From: an uncultured Myxococcales bacterium
GTDB taxonomy: Bacteria > Myxococcota_A > UBA9042
Assembly: GCA_903842345.1 (NCBI GenBank)
Contig: CAIMLR010000028.1
Location: 62,001-126,000, forward strand
Length of the DNA stretch: 64,000 bases
Reading direction: 5' to 3'
Shown: piece by piece, positions 1 through 7,539 of the stretch
Layout of the letters: the number at the start of each line of letters is the position of its first letter
How positions within the stretch are numbered: the first letter of the stretch is position 1
The notes under the pieces: generated by a model
Databases searched by the model: none
What the model saw: the letters and a program-made list of their open reading frames with translations, nothing else
What the model was told of the DNA's origin: nothing
Program-made: the position numbers and the translations under genes

Positions 1-1203
1 CCCACGCGTCTTCGGCGCCACCGCGAGGCCATGCATCGGCGTCGGGAAATTCAGCGGCTTCAGGTGCACAAGGTCCAGCGCGTGGTCGTCATGCAGCACG
101 TCGCCCGCATGGATTTCCTCCACCTTGGCCACCGCGCCGATGTCGCCCGCCACAAGCTCCTCGCACTCGGGATGTTCCTTGCCCTGCAGGTGGAACACGT
201 GGTTCAGCTTGATCGGCTTCTTGCTCGCACCGATGTACACCGCCGCGTTGCTCGTCGCCTTGCCCTGATGCACGCGGAACAGCGCCAACTTGCCGACAAA
301 CGGGTCCGTCGTCACCTTGAACACGTGCGCCAGCAGCGGCCGATTCACGTCGTTGTGGTATTCGTACGGCCGCTCATCCGCGCCTTCGCCGGTCAGGAAC
401 GGCCGTTCGTTGCCTTCCAGCGGGCTCGGGCACCAGCGCTCGATGATGTCCAGCAGCTCCGGGATCCCCGCGCCATTCCGGGCGTCCGTGAAGCAAATCG
501 GGATCACGTGCGCTTCATCCAGGCACTTCTCAAACGGCGTGTGCAGCGCGTCGTAATTCGGCTCTTCCCCGCCGAGGTACGTCTCCATCAGCGCCTCATC
601 GACTTCCACGATCTGGTCCAGAATCGCCGCGTGATGCTCCGCGACCGGGCCCAAATCGCTGTCGCCGCTGTTGTTCAGCAGGCAATCGATCACGCCCTTG
701 CCGCCCTTGGTCGGCAGGTTGATCGGCAGGCATTCGCGGCCAAAAGTGTCCTGGATCTGCTGGATGAGCGCTTTGAAATCAACGTCAGGCGCGTCCATCT
801 TGTTGACGATGAGCAACCGCGGCCAGTTGGCGCTCCGCGCGGCCTCCATCATCCGCCGGGTTACGAGCTCCACGCCAGCCGCGGCATTGATGACCACGGC
901 GACCGTTTCTACAGCGGGCAAGCAGGCGATGGCTTGGCCTAGCAGATCAGCCGCGCCCGGGGTGTCAATCAGGTTGACGCGCCGCCCCGCGTGGTCAAAG
1001 TGCAGGACGGAAGCGTAAATCGAGTGTTTGTGCTCTCGCTCCTCCCGCTCAAAATCGCTGACGCTTGTGCCGTCCTGAGACGAGCCTTTGCGCGTGGCGG
1101 CGCCCGCTGTGAACAGCAACGCGTCCGCCAGCGCGGTCTTGCCGCCGCCCATATGACCCACCAGGATCACGTTGCGAATGTCTGAAGTCGTGATTTTCAA
1201 CAT
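1..1203 (-). CDS. EF-G-like translational GTPase (N-terminal 401 residues, cut by window edge)
   Basis: The reading frame starts at ATG 1203 and stays open to base 1, so the C-terminal part lies outside the window. The G domain shows a P-loop GHMGGGKT (residues 16-23), DTPG (80-83) and NKMD (134-137). It is followed by a domain II-like stretch. The switch region (around 50-65) is diverged from housekeeping EF-G, and the residue after DTPG is Ala where EF-G has the catalytic His. This fits the EF-G-like/EF-G2 paralogue group rather than the main elongation factor. Its role is unknown here; paralogues of this kind have been linked to ribosome or alternative translocation functions, which is family knowledge only. 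It is divergent from the gene at 1508. Confidence 0.88.
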   Translation of the reverse strand, partial: MLKITTSDIRNVILVGHMGGGKTALADALLFTAGAATRKGSSQDGTSVSDFEREEREHKHSIYASVLHFDHAGRRVNLIDTPGAADLLGQAIACLPAVETVAVVINAAAGVELVTRRMMEAARSANWPRLLIVNKMDAPDVDFKALIQQIQDTFGRECLPINLPTKGGKGVIDCLLNNSGDSDLGPVAEHHAAILDQIVEVDEALMETYLGGEEPNYDALHTPFEKCLDEAHVIPICFTDARNGAGIPELLDIIERWCPSPLEGNERPFLTGEGADERPYEYHNDVNRPLLAHVFKVTTDPFVGKLALFRVHQGKATSNAAVYIGASKKPIKLNHVFHLQGKEHPECEELVAGDIGAVAKVEEIHAGDVLHDDHALDLVHLKPLNFPTPMHGLAVAPKTRG

Positions 1204-1507
1204 GCGACACCTCACTTGGGAGGGGACCGCTCGGTCGTGGCGTCATTGGCGCGTGGCCGCTTGGTTCCCAGTTCGCTGAATGCTACTGAACCTTGCCGAC
1301 AGTCCCAGACGGTGGCTGCCACGGACGAGTATAGACCCCCGGCATGCTTGGGCAATGCGGTCAACAGGGCTTGTGACGGAGGTGTGACGGAGCGGCCGTT
1401 CCCCCGTGAAATCGCGGCGAAAGGCGCGGCTTGACGGCCGCAAGGTGGCGGGCCAGACTGGCTTGACCCGACCGCACGGCGGCGGTTTCCCTCGCAAGCA
1501 GGTCCGG
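1204..1507. other. Divergent intergenic region
   Basis: These 304 bases separate the EF-G-like gene (leftward) from the SDR/oxidase cluster (rightward) and must hold both promoters. I see no tRNA, repeat or convincing sigma-70 hexamer pair. A ribosome-binding-like GGAGGG is absent before ATG 1508, which is preceded only by a weak AAGCAGG. Confidence 0.4.
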
Positions 1508-2521
1508 ATGGGTCTCCCGCAAATCCTCGTAACAGGCGCACCCGGCTGGCTCGGCACGGCGCTTGTCCACGCACTGGCCGAAGGCGGCCGTTTTGGCCCG
1601 GTCGAGCAAGCGCCAGAACCGGTGCGCGTGCTTGCCTCCCCGCGCGCCGACGTCGGCGCCTTGCGCGCGTTGCGCGATGTCGACGTCCAGCACGCGGACC
1701 TGCGACAGCCCGTGCCGCCGTCGCTCTGTGTCGGGATCGACACGGTCGTCCACTCGGCGGGCCTCATCCATCCGCACCGCGTCGCGGATTTCCAGACCGT
1801 GAACGTCGAGGGGACGCAGCGGATGCTGGACGCGGCGAGCGCGGCAGGCGTGCGGCGCTTCATCTACATCAGCTCCAACTCCGCCGCAGGCGTGAACCGG
1901 CAGCCGGATGTGCTCATGCGGGAAGACGATCCCGGCGAGACGCCGTACATGGGCTACGGTCGGTCCAAGGCAGCCGCGGAACAGCTGGTGCGGGCGGCGG
2001 CGGGCAAGATGGAGGTCGTGATCCTGCGACCGTGCTGGTTCTATGGCCCGCATCAACCGCTGCGCCAGACGACGTTCTTCAAGATGATCGCCAACGGCCA
2101 TCCGCCGATGTTCGGTGATGGCGGGAACCTTCGCAGCATGTCCTACGTCGACAACACGGTGCAGGCCATCCTGTTGGCGCGCCACAGCGCCGCGGCGGTC
2201 GGTCGCACCTACTGGATCGCGGATGCGCGCGCCTACGCGTGGCGGGAGATTCTGGAGACCGTGGCGCGGATTCTCAACGTGCGGATCACGCCGCGGCGCC
2301 TGCCAGCGGTGACGTCCGACCTGTGCCGGGTCGCGGACGGCCTGATCCAGCGCACGGGGCTCTACCAGCAGGAATTGCACGTCGCCGGCGAGCTGGGCGC
2401 GACGATCGCGGTGTCGATTGGGCGCGCGCAGGCCGAGCTGGGCTACGCGCCGGAGATCGCGCTGGAGGAAGGCATGCGCCGCTCCATCACGTGGTGCCGC
2501 GCGCAGGGCGTGCAAATTTGA
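1508..2521 (+). CDS. Extended SDR, 3-beta-HSD/NAD-dependent epimerase family
   Basis: This 337-residue protein has the Rossmann glycine motif TGAPGWLG (residues 9-16) and a catalytic YGRSK (Y150, K154), preceded by an SSNSA segment that supplies the active-site Ser. That is the extended SDR layout of 3-beta-hydroxysteroid dehydrogenase/isomerase and nucleotide-sugar epimerases. ATG 1508 is chosen because the Rossmann strand follows at once; an upstream in-frame extension to 1406 is basic and unlike the family. The stop codon overlaps the TTG start of the next gene. Next to a second SDR and a fatty-alcohol-oxidase-like flavoprotein it probably acts on a lipid or sterol-like alcohol, but the substrate is not visible. 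Confidence 0.88.
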   Translation: MGLPQILVTGAPGWLGTALVHALAEGGRFGPVEQAPEPVRVLASPRADVGALRALRDVDVQHADLRQPVPPSLCVGIDTVVHSAGLIHPHRVADFQTVNVEGTQRMLDAASAAGVRRFIYISSNSAAGVNRQPDVLMREDDPGETPYMGYGRSKAAAEQLVRAAAGKMEVVILRPCWFYGPHQPLRQTTFFKMIANGHPPMFGDGGNLRSMSYVDNTVQAILLARHSAAAVGRTYWIADARAYAWREILETVARILNVRITPRRLPAVTSDLCRVADGLIQRTGLYQQELHVAGELGATIAVSIGRAQAELGYAPEIALEEGMRRSITWCRAQGVQI

Positions 2522-3546
2522 AGCGGGTTCTGGTCACCGGCGGCTCAGGCTTCCTTGGCAGTGCGACCGTCCGGCACCTGCTGGCGCGCGGCGACGCGGT
2601 GCGCATCTTTGACCTGCAGGACGCGCCCGACCGGCCGCCAGGTGTCGAGTTCATCGCGGGCGACGTGCGCGATCCACGAGCGGTGGCGCGCGCGCTGGTG
2701 GACATCGACGTCGTCCACCACCAGATCGCCCAGGTGCCGCTGGCCAAGGACGCGCGACTGCTGCACACGGTGAACGTGGACGGGACGGAGAACGTCTTGG
2801 CTGCGGCGGCGCGGATTGGCGTGCAGAAACTCGTGGTTGTGTCGTCGAGCGCGGTGTATGGCGTCCCGGATCGCGTGCCGATCGACGCGCGGACGCCGCC
2901 GCGACCCGCAGAAGCGTACGGCCGCGCCAAGCTCGCGGCGGAGGAGCGCGCGCACGTGTGGCAGCAGCGCGGGCTGGACGTGGCGATTGTGCGCCCGCGG
3001 ACCATCCTCGGCGCCGGCCGCCTGGGCATCTTCCAACTCCTGTTCGAGTGGGTGCGCCGCGGCCGACCGATTTACACGCTCGGCGCCGGCAACAATCGCT
3101 ACCAATTCGTCCACGTCGACGACCTCGCTGACCTGTGCCTGCGCGCGGAGCGGCAAGGCCCTGGCATCTGGCTCGGCGGGACAACGGCTTTCGGCACCAT
3201 GCGCGAGTTGCTCGTCCACCTCGTCGCCCACGCCCACACGGCGAGTCCGGTCCGGCCGCTGCCGCTGCGCGTCACGCAACTGGCGATGGACTGGACGAGT
3301 CGGCTCGGCCTCTCGCCGCTCGCTGGCTATCACGCGCTGGCTTACGGCCGGGACATCTGGTTTGACGTGGCGCCAACCTGCCACGCGCTGGGCTGGGCGC
3401 CACTGCACAGCAACGACGCGATGATGGCCGAGTCCTACGACTGGTATTGCGCGCATCGCGCCGCCGTTTTCGCCCAGCGGAACGCCTCCACGCATCGCTC
3501 CATGCTCGCGCCGCGCATCTTGCGCGTGCTCGACTGGCTGCCTTGA
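2518..3546 (+). CDS. Extended SDR, 3-beta-HSD/NAD-dependent epimerase family (second copy)
   Basis: This 342-residue SDR carries TGGSGFLG (residues 7-14), an SSSAVYG segment with the active-site Ser, and YGRAK (Y134, K138). It starts at TTG 2518, inside the TTTGA that ends the preceding gene, which suggests translational coupling; every in-frame alternative upstream lies inside the previous coding region. It is clearly homologous in type to its neighbour, yet too diverged to be a recent duplicate. The stop again overlaps a TTG for the next small gene. An oxidoreductase acting with the downstream GMC oxidase on one lipid pathway is the simplest reading; that is inference from gene order. Confidence 0.86.
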   Translation: MKRVLVTGGSGFLGSATVRHLLARGDAVRIFDLQDAPDRPPGVEFIAGDVRDPRAVARALVDIDVVHHQIAQVPLAKDARLLHTVNVDGTENVLAAAARIGVQKLVVVSSSAVYGVPDRVPIDARTPPRPAEAYGRAKLAAEERAHVWQQRGLDVAIVRPRTILGAGRLGIFQLLFEWVRRGRPIYTLGAGNNRYQFVHVDDLADLCLRAERQGPGIWLGGTTAFGTMRELLVHLVAHAHTASPVRPLPLRVTQLAMDWTSRLGLSPLAGYHALAYGRDIWFDVAPTCHALGWAPLHSNDAMMAESYDWYCAHRAAVFAQRNASTHRSMLAPRILRVLDWLP

Positions 3547-4049
3547 CACGTGGCAACGTGGCCGCCATCCTGAGACTGGGTCGGCTGCTCGCTCATGCGG
3601 ATAAGATTTTGAATCTCAAGCCAATTCTTCCGTTCTTGGATCGTCTGGAGGCGTCGCCTGTGGCGCATCGGACCCTCCACGCGCTGGTGAGTGCGCTCGT
3701 GCGGCAGCAGTGTCGCGCGCTTTCCGCTGAAGTCCGCGAGGCCGCCACGCGCCACGCGGTGGCGTTTACCCAAGCCCAAGTGCACGCGCTGCCCCAACAT
3801 TTTCGCCTCGGCTTTCTTGCGGCGTTGCGGGCGCTCGACGCGACGGCCCTCGGTTATGGCGCGGTGGGCTTTGCCGCGCTGCCGCCGCGCCGCCAGGACC
3901 GGTTGCTCGCGCGCTGGGCCTCATCGCCGATCCCGCAGACGCGGCAGTTCGTGCGCCTGGTGAGGTCGTCCGCGCTCCTGGCGTTCTTTGAGTACCCGGC
4001 GATTGCCGACAGCTTTGAACGCGCCGCCGCCGGCGGGGTCACGCCATGA
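3543..4049 (+). CDS. Small helical protein resembling the detached N-terminal region of long-chain fatty alcohol oxidases
   Basis: The 168-residue product is rich in Ala, Leu and Arg with no signal peptide. Its C-terminal half contains a pattern like FAALPPRRQDRLLARW followed by a hydrophobic helix and an FFEYP segment. It recalls the region that precedes the FAD domain in long-chain fatty alcohol oxidases (from memory, not from an alignment). The TTG at 3543 overlaps the previous stop (TTGA), as at the gene before; GTG 3558 is an alternative. Its stop overlaps the ATG of the GMC gene (ATGA), so the two are probably made in concert and may form one enzyme. Confidence 0.65.
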   Translation: MTRGNVAAILRLGRLLAHADKILNLKPILPFLDRLEASPVAHRTLHALVSALVRQQCRALSAEVREAATRHAVAFTQAQVHALPQHFRLGFLAALRALDATALGYGAVGFAALPPRRQDRLLARWASSPIPQTRQFVRLVRSSALLAFFEYPAIADSFERAAAGGVTP

Positions 4050-5512
4050 AGCGCCGCGCCGTCGTCCTGGGCTCAGGTGCGGGCGGATCCGTCTGCGCGC
4101 TCGAGTTGGCGCTGGCGGGCTGGGACGTGACCGTCGTGGAAGAAGGCGGCGACTTTGGCCTGCCCGACTACGGCGCCGCATCGGACGTCGCGATGGCCCG
4201 CCTCTATCGCCACCGCGGCATGACGCCGCTGCTCGGCGCCAATCCGATCGCCTATGTGGAAGGCTGTTGCGTCGGCGGCAGCACGGAAATCAACAGCGGC
4301 TTCTGGCGCCGGACGCCGGACGCCACCCTGCTGGAGTGGGCCGCCGCATACGGGCTGCGGGACGCTTCCGCCGCCGACCTCGCGCCGCATTTCGCCTGGG
4401 CCGAGGCCGAGCTTCACGTCGGGCTGCATCATGGGCCCTGGCCGGCGAGCACCGCGCTCTTTGCCGAGGGTGCCCGCGTGCTGGGCTGGTCGCATTTTGA
4501 GACGCCGCGCATGGCCTCGGGCTGCCAGAACACGAACCGCTGCGCCAGCGGCTGTCCCACCGGTGCCAAGCAGGGCGTCAGTCGGGGCATTCTCCCCAAA
4601 GCGGTCGCCGCGGGTGCGCGCATCCTGACCCACGCGCGCGCGCTGGCGATTCGCGGTCAAACACAGTCGGAGCGCTGCGTCGAAATCCTGCACCGGCCGC
4701 CGGGGCGGGCTCCGGGGACGCTGGAGCTGCGGGCGGAGGTCGTCTTTGTGGCGTGCGGCGCGGTGGAGACGCCGACGCTGCTCCTGCGCTCGGGGATCCA
4801 ACACAACATTGGCAACTCGCTGCAGATTCACCCGATGCTCAAGGTCCTTGCGCAGTTTCCCCAGCGCATCGACGCGCTGCACAGCGTCCTGCCGCTCGTG
4901 CAGATCAATGAATTTGCTCCGGATATCTCGCTTGGCGGGTCGTATCTGACGCCCGGGCACGCGGCGCTGCTGCTGGCGGACAATTGGCCGCAGCAACAGG
5001 AGACCATGGCGCTCCTGCCGCACCTCGCGGCCTACTACGTTGCCGTGCGCGGCCGCGGTCTGGGGCGGGTTCGACCGACCTGGGGCGAGCCGCTGCGCTC
5101 GACCGCGTCCTACGAACTGGCGCCAAGTGACGTGCAGCTCCTGAGCGAGGGCGTGGCGCGGCTGGCACAAGTGCTGTTTGCCGCGGGCGCGGTCGCCGTA
5201 TACACCGGCATCCGGGGCGTGCCACGGCTGCGGTCGGCGGCGGAAGTTGCGCCATGGCTGAACACGCCGCTCGCCGCCGAGTCGCTCAACCTCTCAACTG
5301 TCCACGCATTTTCCTCGTGCCCGGTGGGCGATCGGCGGGAGCGCACGGCCGCCGATTCCTTCGGCGCCATCTGGGACTGGGACAACCTCATCCTCGCCGA
5401 TGCGAGCTGCCTACCGGGCTCGCCCGGCGTCAATCCGCAGGCCACTGTGATGGCGCTTGCCCGCCGCAACGTGTTGAACTTCATCGTCAACGCTGCCGCA
5501 TCCGGCCGTTGA
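4046..5512 (+). CDS. GMC-family FAD oxidoreductase, long-chain fatty alcohol oxidase type
   Basis: This 488-residue flavoprotein has the FAD dinucleotide-binding motif GSGAGG (residues 9-14) followed by an acidic VVEEGG strand. It also has the C-x3-CPTGAK segment (C166, C170) that is typical of fatty alcohol oxidase-like GMC enzymes, and a C-terminal HAFSSCPVG plus NPQATVMALARR block that forms the second half of the FAD site. It would oxidise an alcohol to an aldehyde or ketone. It lacks the extra N-terminal helical region found in full-length fatty alcohol oxidases, which appears to be encoded by the overlapping upstream gene. The acceptor (oxygen or another carrier) cannot be read from the sequence. 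Confidence 0.88.
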   Translation: MKRRAVVLGSGAGGSVCALELALAGWDVTVVEEGGDFGLPDYGAASDVAMARLYRHRGMTPLLGANPIAYVEGCCVGGSTEINSGFWRRTPDATLLEWAAAYGLRDASAADLAPHFAWAEAELHVGLHHGPWPASTALFAEGARVLGWSHFETPRMASGCQNTNRCASGCPTGAKQGVSRGILPKAVAAGARILTHARALAIRGQTQSERCVEILHRPPGRAPGTLELRAEVVFVACGAVETPTLLLRSGIQHNIGNSLQIHPMLKVLAQFPQRIDALHSVLPLVQINEFAPDISLGGSYLTPGHAALLLADNWPQQQETMALLPHLAAYYVAVRGRGLGRVRPTWGEPLRSTASYELAPSDVQLLSEGVARLAQVLFAAGAVAVYTGIRGVPRLRSAAEVAPWLNTPLAAESLNLSTVHAFSSCPVGDRRERTAADSFGAIWDWDNLILADASCLPGSPGVNPQATVMALARRNVLNFIVNAAASGR

Positions 5513-5597
5513 TTCACCGCCTTCCGCGGCAAACGCTTGCCCGCTGCGGCAAAATCCGCTAGCCAGTCCAACACGGTCCCAACACCGGAAGGTCCCC

Positions 5598-6683
5598 TTG
5601 CCGCACTCCGCCCTTGAACTCATGCACCGTCTGGACGAACTGCACTTGCGGTTCCAACTCCACTTTGTCGACCACGTGCGCCTGACGCGTGACCTCCGGC
5701 AGTTGGACGCGCTGATCGCGGAGGCGGAGGACATCGCCAGCCGCGTTGCCCAAGGTGCGCAGGAGCGCCCGGAGGACGATTGGCCGCGCGTGAACCTGGC
5801 GATCCAGCGGCGGATGGAGGTCTACACGGCCGCGCGTGGCGCCATCGCGCAGGCGCATGCGGTCGCGGGGCTGCGGGATCGCGAGGCGAGCCTCCTGACC
5901 GGCCGCGGGCGGCTGATCCTGCACCGGTACGTCCGCCATTTTGCCGGCCAGCAGCGGCGGACGCGCGACCCGGGCCGGTTGCAGGAGATGCTGGACGACC
6001 TGCTGGCGCTCTGGCGACAGCTGGAGCCGTTGGCCAAGCGACTGCAGGTGCCGTCGGTGGCTGAGGAAGTGAGCGGCGTTGGCCAATTCATCGGCTTTTT
6101 CCTGGCGGAGCGCGACGAGCTGACGGCGGCGTGGCGGTCCGGCAGCCGCATGGAGCAGGCGGAAGGTCTGGCGGGCGTGGTGGAGAATCTGCGCGCGGAT
6201 TGGCAAGCGCTGGTGGTCGCGACGCCGCGGCATCTGCGGCGCTTGGCGCTGCTGGATCGGCTGATTGGCACGCTGGATCAGGCGTTGGGGATGCTGATGG
6301 CGCTGCGTCACGCCAATATGCCGGACATCTATGAAGAAACGGTGCAGCGCGCGGCTGAACTGTTGGTCCAGTGGCAGGACGAACGCGCGGCGACGGCCGA
6401 TCGGCAGGCGCTGGCGACGGTGCCGAATCTGGAGCTGCAGGCGTATGGTCGGGAGCTGTTCCTCCAGTGGCGGCACCAGATTGCCGGCGAAAAGGCCAAC
6501 CGCGACCGGGCGTGGCTGGCGACGCAGTGCGATCGGCTGGAGGAGATCGAGCGGATCCTGACGGAGCGCGCGGCGGGACTGGAAGACGCGGAGCTGGCGT
6601 GGCTGCGCGATGCGCTCGTGGCGATGGAGCGGAGTCACGATGGCATCGTGGCGGCGCAGCAGCGCGTGGAAGACGACGCGTGA
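5598..6683 (+). CDS. Uncharacterised all-helical cytoplasmic protein
   Basis: I do not recognise a family. The 361-residue product has no signal peptide or membrane segment and is made of long amphipathic helices rich in Leu, Ala, Arg, Glu and Gln, compatible with a coiled-coil or helical-bundle protein. It begins at TTG 5598, five bases after GGAAGG; the first ATG lies nine codons further in. An antisense frame is open through nearly all of it, but codon-position GC and the ribosome-binding site favour this strand. It follows the GMC oxidase by 85 bases and precedes the selenoprotein-like gene; nothing ties it functionally to either. Confidence 0.7.
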   Translation: MPHSALELMHRLDELHLRFQLHFVDHVRLTRDLRQLDALIAEAEDIASRVAQGAQERPEDDWPRVNLAIQRRMEVYTAARGAIAQAHAVAGLRDREASLLTGRGRLILHRYVRHFAGQQRRTRDPGRLQEMLDDLLALWRQLEPLAKRLQVPSVAEEVSGVGQFIGFFLAERDELTAAWRSGSRMEQAEGLAGVVENLRADWQALVVATPRHLRRLALLDRLIGTLDQALGMLMALRHANMPDIYEETVQRAAELLVQWQDERAATADRQALATVPNLELQAYGRELFLQWRHQIAGEKANRDRAWLATQCDRLEEIERILTERAAGLEDAELAWLRDALVAMERSHDGIVAAQQRVEDDA

Positions 6684-6798
6684 GGCGTTTGGCGAATCGC
6701 TGAAAAAGTCGCTGGTGACGCGGGGTAATTGCTTGCATTGGCTCGCCCGTGCGGTAGCTTCGCGCGGGTTTCATCTTGGCCTGCCTGAGGAGGATCGT

Positions 6799-7521
6799 AT
6801 GCAGAAGCGTGCTTGGATTGGGGTGCTCGCGGTCGTCGCGCTGCTTGGGCACGTTGCCTGTGGCAGCACGGCGGGTAGCGGCGGTGGCGGGGCGGTCGTT
6901 GCCCACGACGCGGCGACTTCAGGAGACAGCGCAACGACGGATGCGGCGGACAATGCTGCGGCAGACGCGGTTGCGGCCGAGGACATCCAGCCGGACATCG
7001 CGCTCGATGCCGCGCCGGACGTGAAGCAGCCGGTCAAGACGGTCGGGGCGCTGGTCAATCCGCCGCTGGACGCGCCGCTCTTCACCAAGGTGGTTGATTC
7101 GACCGCCGCCAAGGTAACGCCCGACGCGTTGCAGGGGCACTGGACGGTGCTGTGGTTCTACCCGGCTGCATCGACAGCAGGTTGAACGATCGAGGGTTGC
7201 GGGTTCCGCGACCTCCAAAGCGAGTTTGATGCGATTGGCGTGACCATCATCGGCGTGTCTTTTGATTCTCCAACCAAGAATGCTGCGTTCAAGAAGGCCG
7301 ACAATTTTGCCTTTGCCCTGTGGAGCGACGTCGGTCGCGAGCTGGCGCTGTATTACGGCGCGGCGTCGAGCAAGACGCAAGGCGCGGCGGACCGCGTGAC
7401 CGTGGTGCTGGACGACACGGGCACGCAGGTGCTGACCTACTCGGCCTTCATGACGAATTCCGGCCTGACGCACCATCCCAAGGATGTGCTGGCGGACTGC
7501 AAGGCGCTGTTGGGCTTGTAG
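6799..7521 (+). CDS. Selenocysteine-containing peroxiredoxin lipoprotein (Bcp/PrxQ type), TGA 7183-7185 read as Sec
   Basis: Read through the in-frame TGA, this is one 240-residue protein. ATG 6799 follows GAGGAGG by six bases. Residues 1-20 look like a lipoprotein signal ending HVAC-G; a low-complexity Ala/Asp/Thr linker runs to about residue 80; the rest is an AhpC/TSA fold. The segment FYPAASTAG-(TGA)-TIEGCGFRDL matches the Bcp/PrxQ peroxidatic site FYP.A.TPGCT.EAC.FRDL, with TGA (codon 129) exactly at the peroxidatic Cys and the resolving Cys kept at +5 (C134). The frame stays intact for 112 codons after it (GVSFDSP, FALWSD). A SECIS-like hairpin begins seven bases after the TGA. It should reduce peroxides outside the cytoplasm. 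The alternative is a nonsense mutation or sequencing error at precisely the catalytic codon. Confidence 0.88.
7183..7215 (+). promoter_or_regulatory. In-frame UGA (Sec codon) with bacterial SECIS-like hairpin
   Basis: TGA is at 7183-7185. Downstream, GAGG (7192-7195) pairs with CCTC (7212-7215), G7196 is bulged, and TTGCGG (7197-7202) pairs with CCGCGA (7206-7211) with one U-G pair, leaving the loop GTT (7203-7205). The loop opens with G, 18 bases after the TGA, with ten base pairs in the stem. These values agree with what is known of bacterial SECIS elements (short distance from the UGA, a G among the first loop bases). The hairpin lies over conserved codons for EGCGFRDL, so part of the pairing could reflect coding constraint. 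Confidence 0.72.
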
Positions 7522-7539
7522 GCCAGCGCGGGAGTGCCG

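Noticed and set aside
5559-6638. A 359-codon antisense frame over the helical protein gene at 5598.
   Set aside because: This was the hardest choice because neither product is recognised, but the plus strand has GGAAGG before its TTG and a more protein-like composition.
6799-7521. Two separate genes or a pseudogene split by a stop codon.
   Set aside because: The stop falls at the one codon where a selenocysteine is expected, the frame is intact on both sides, and a hairpin follows; decay would more likely hit elsewhere and add frameshifts.
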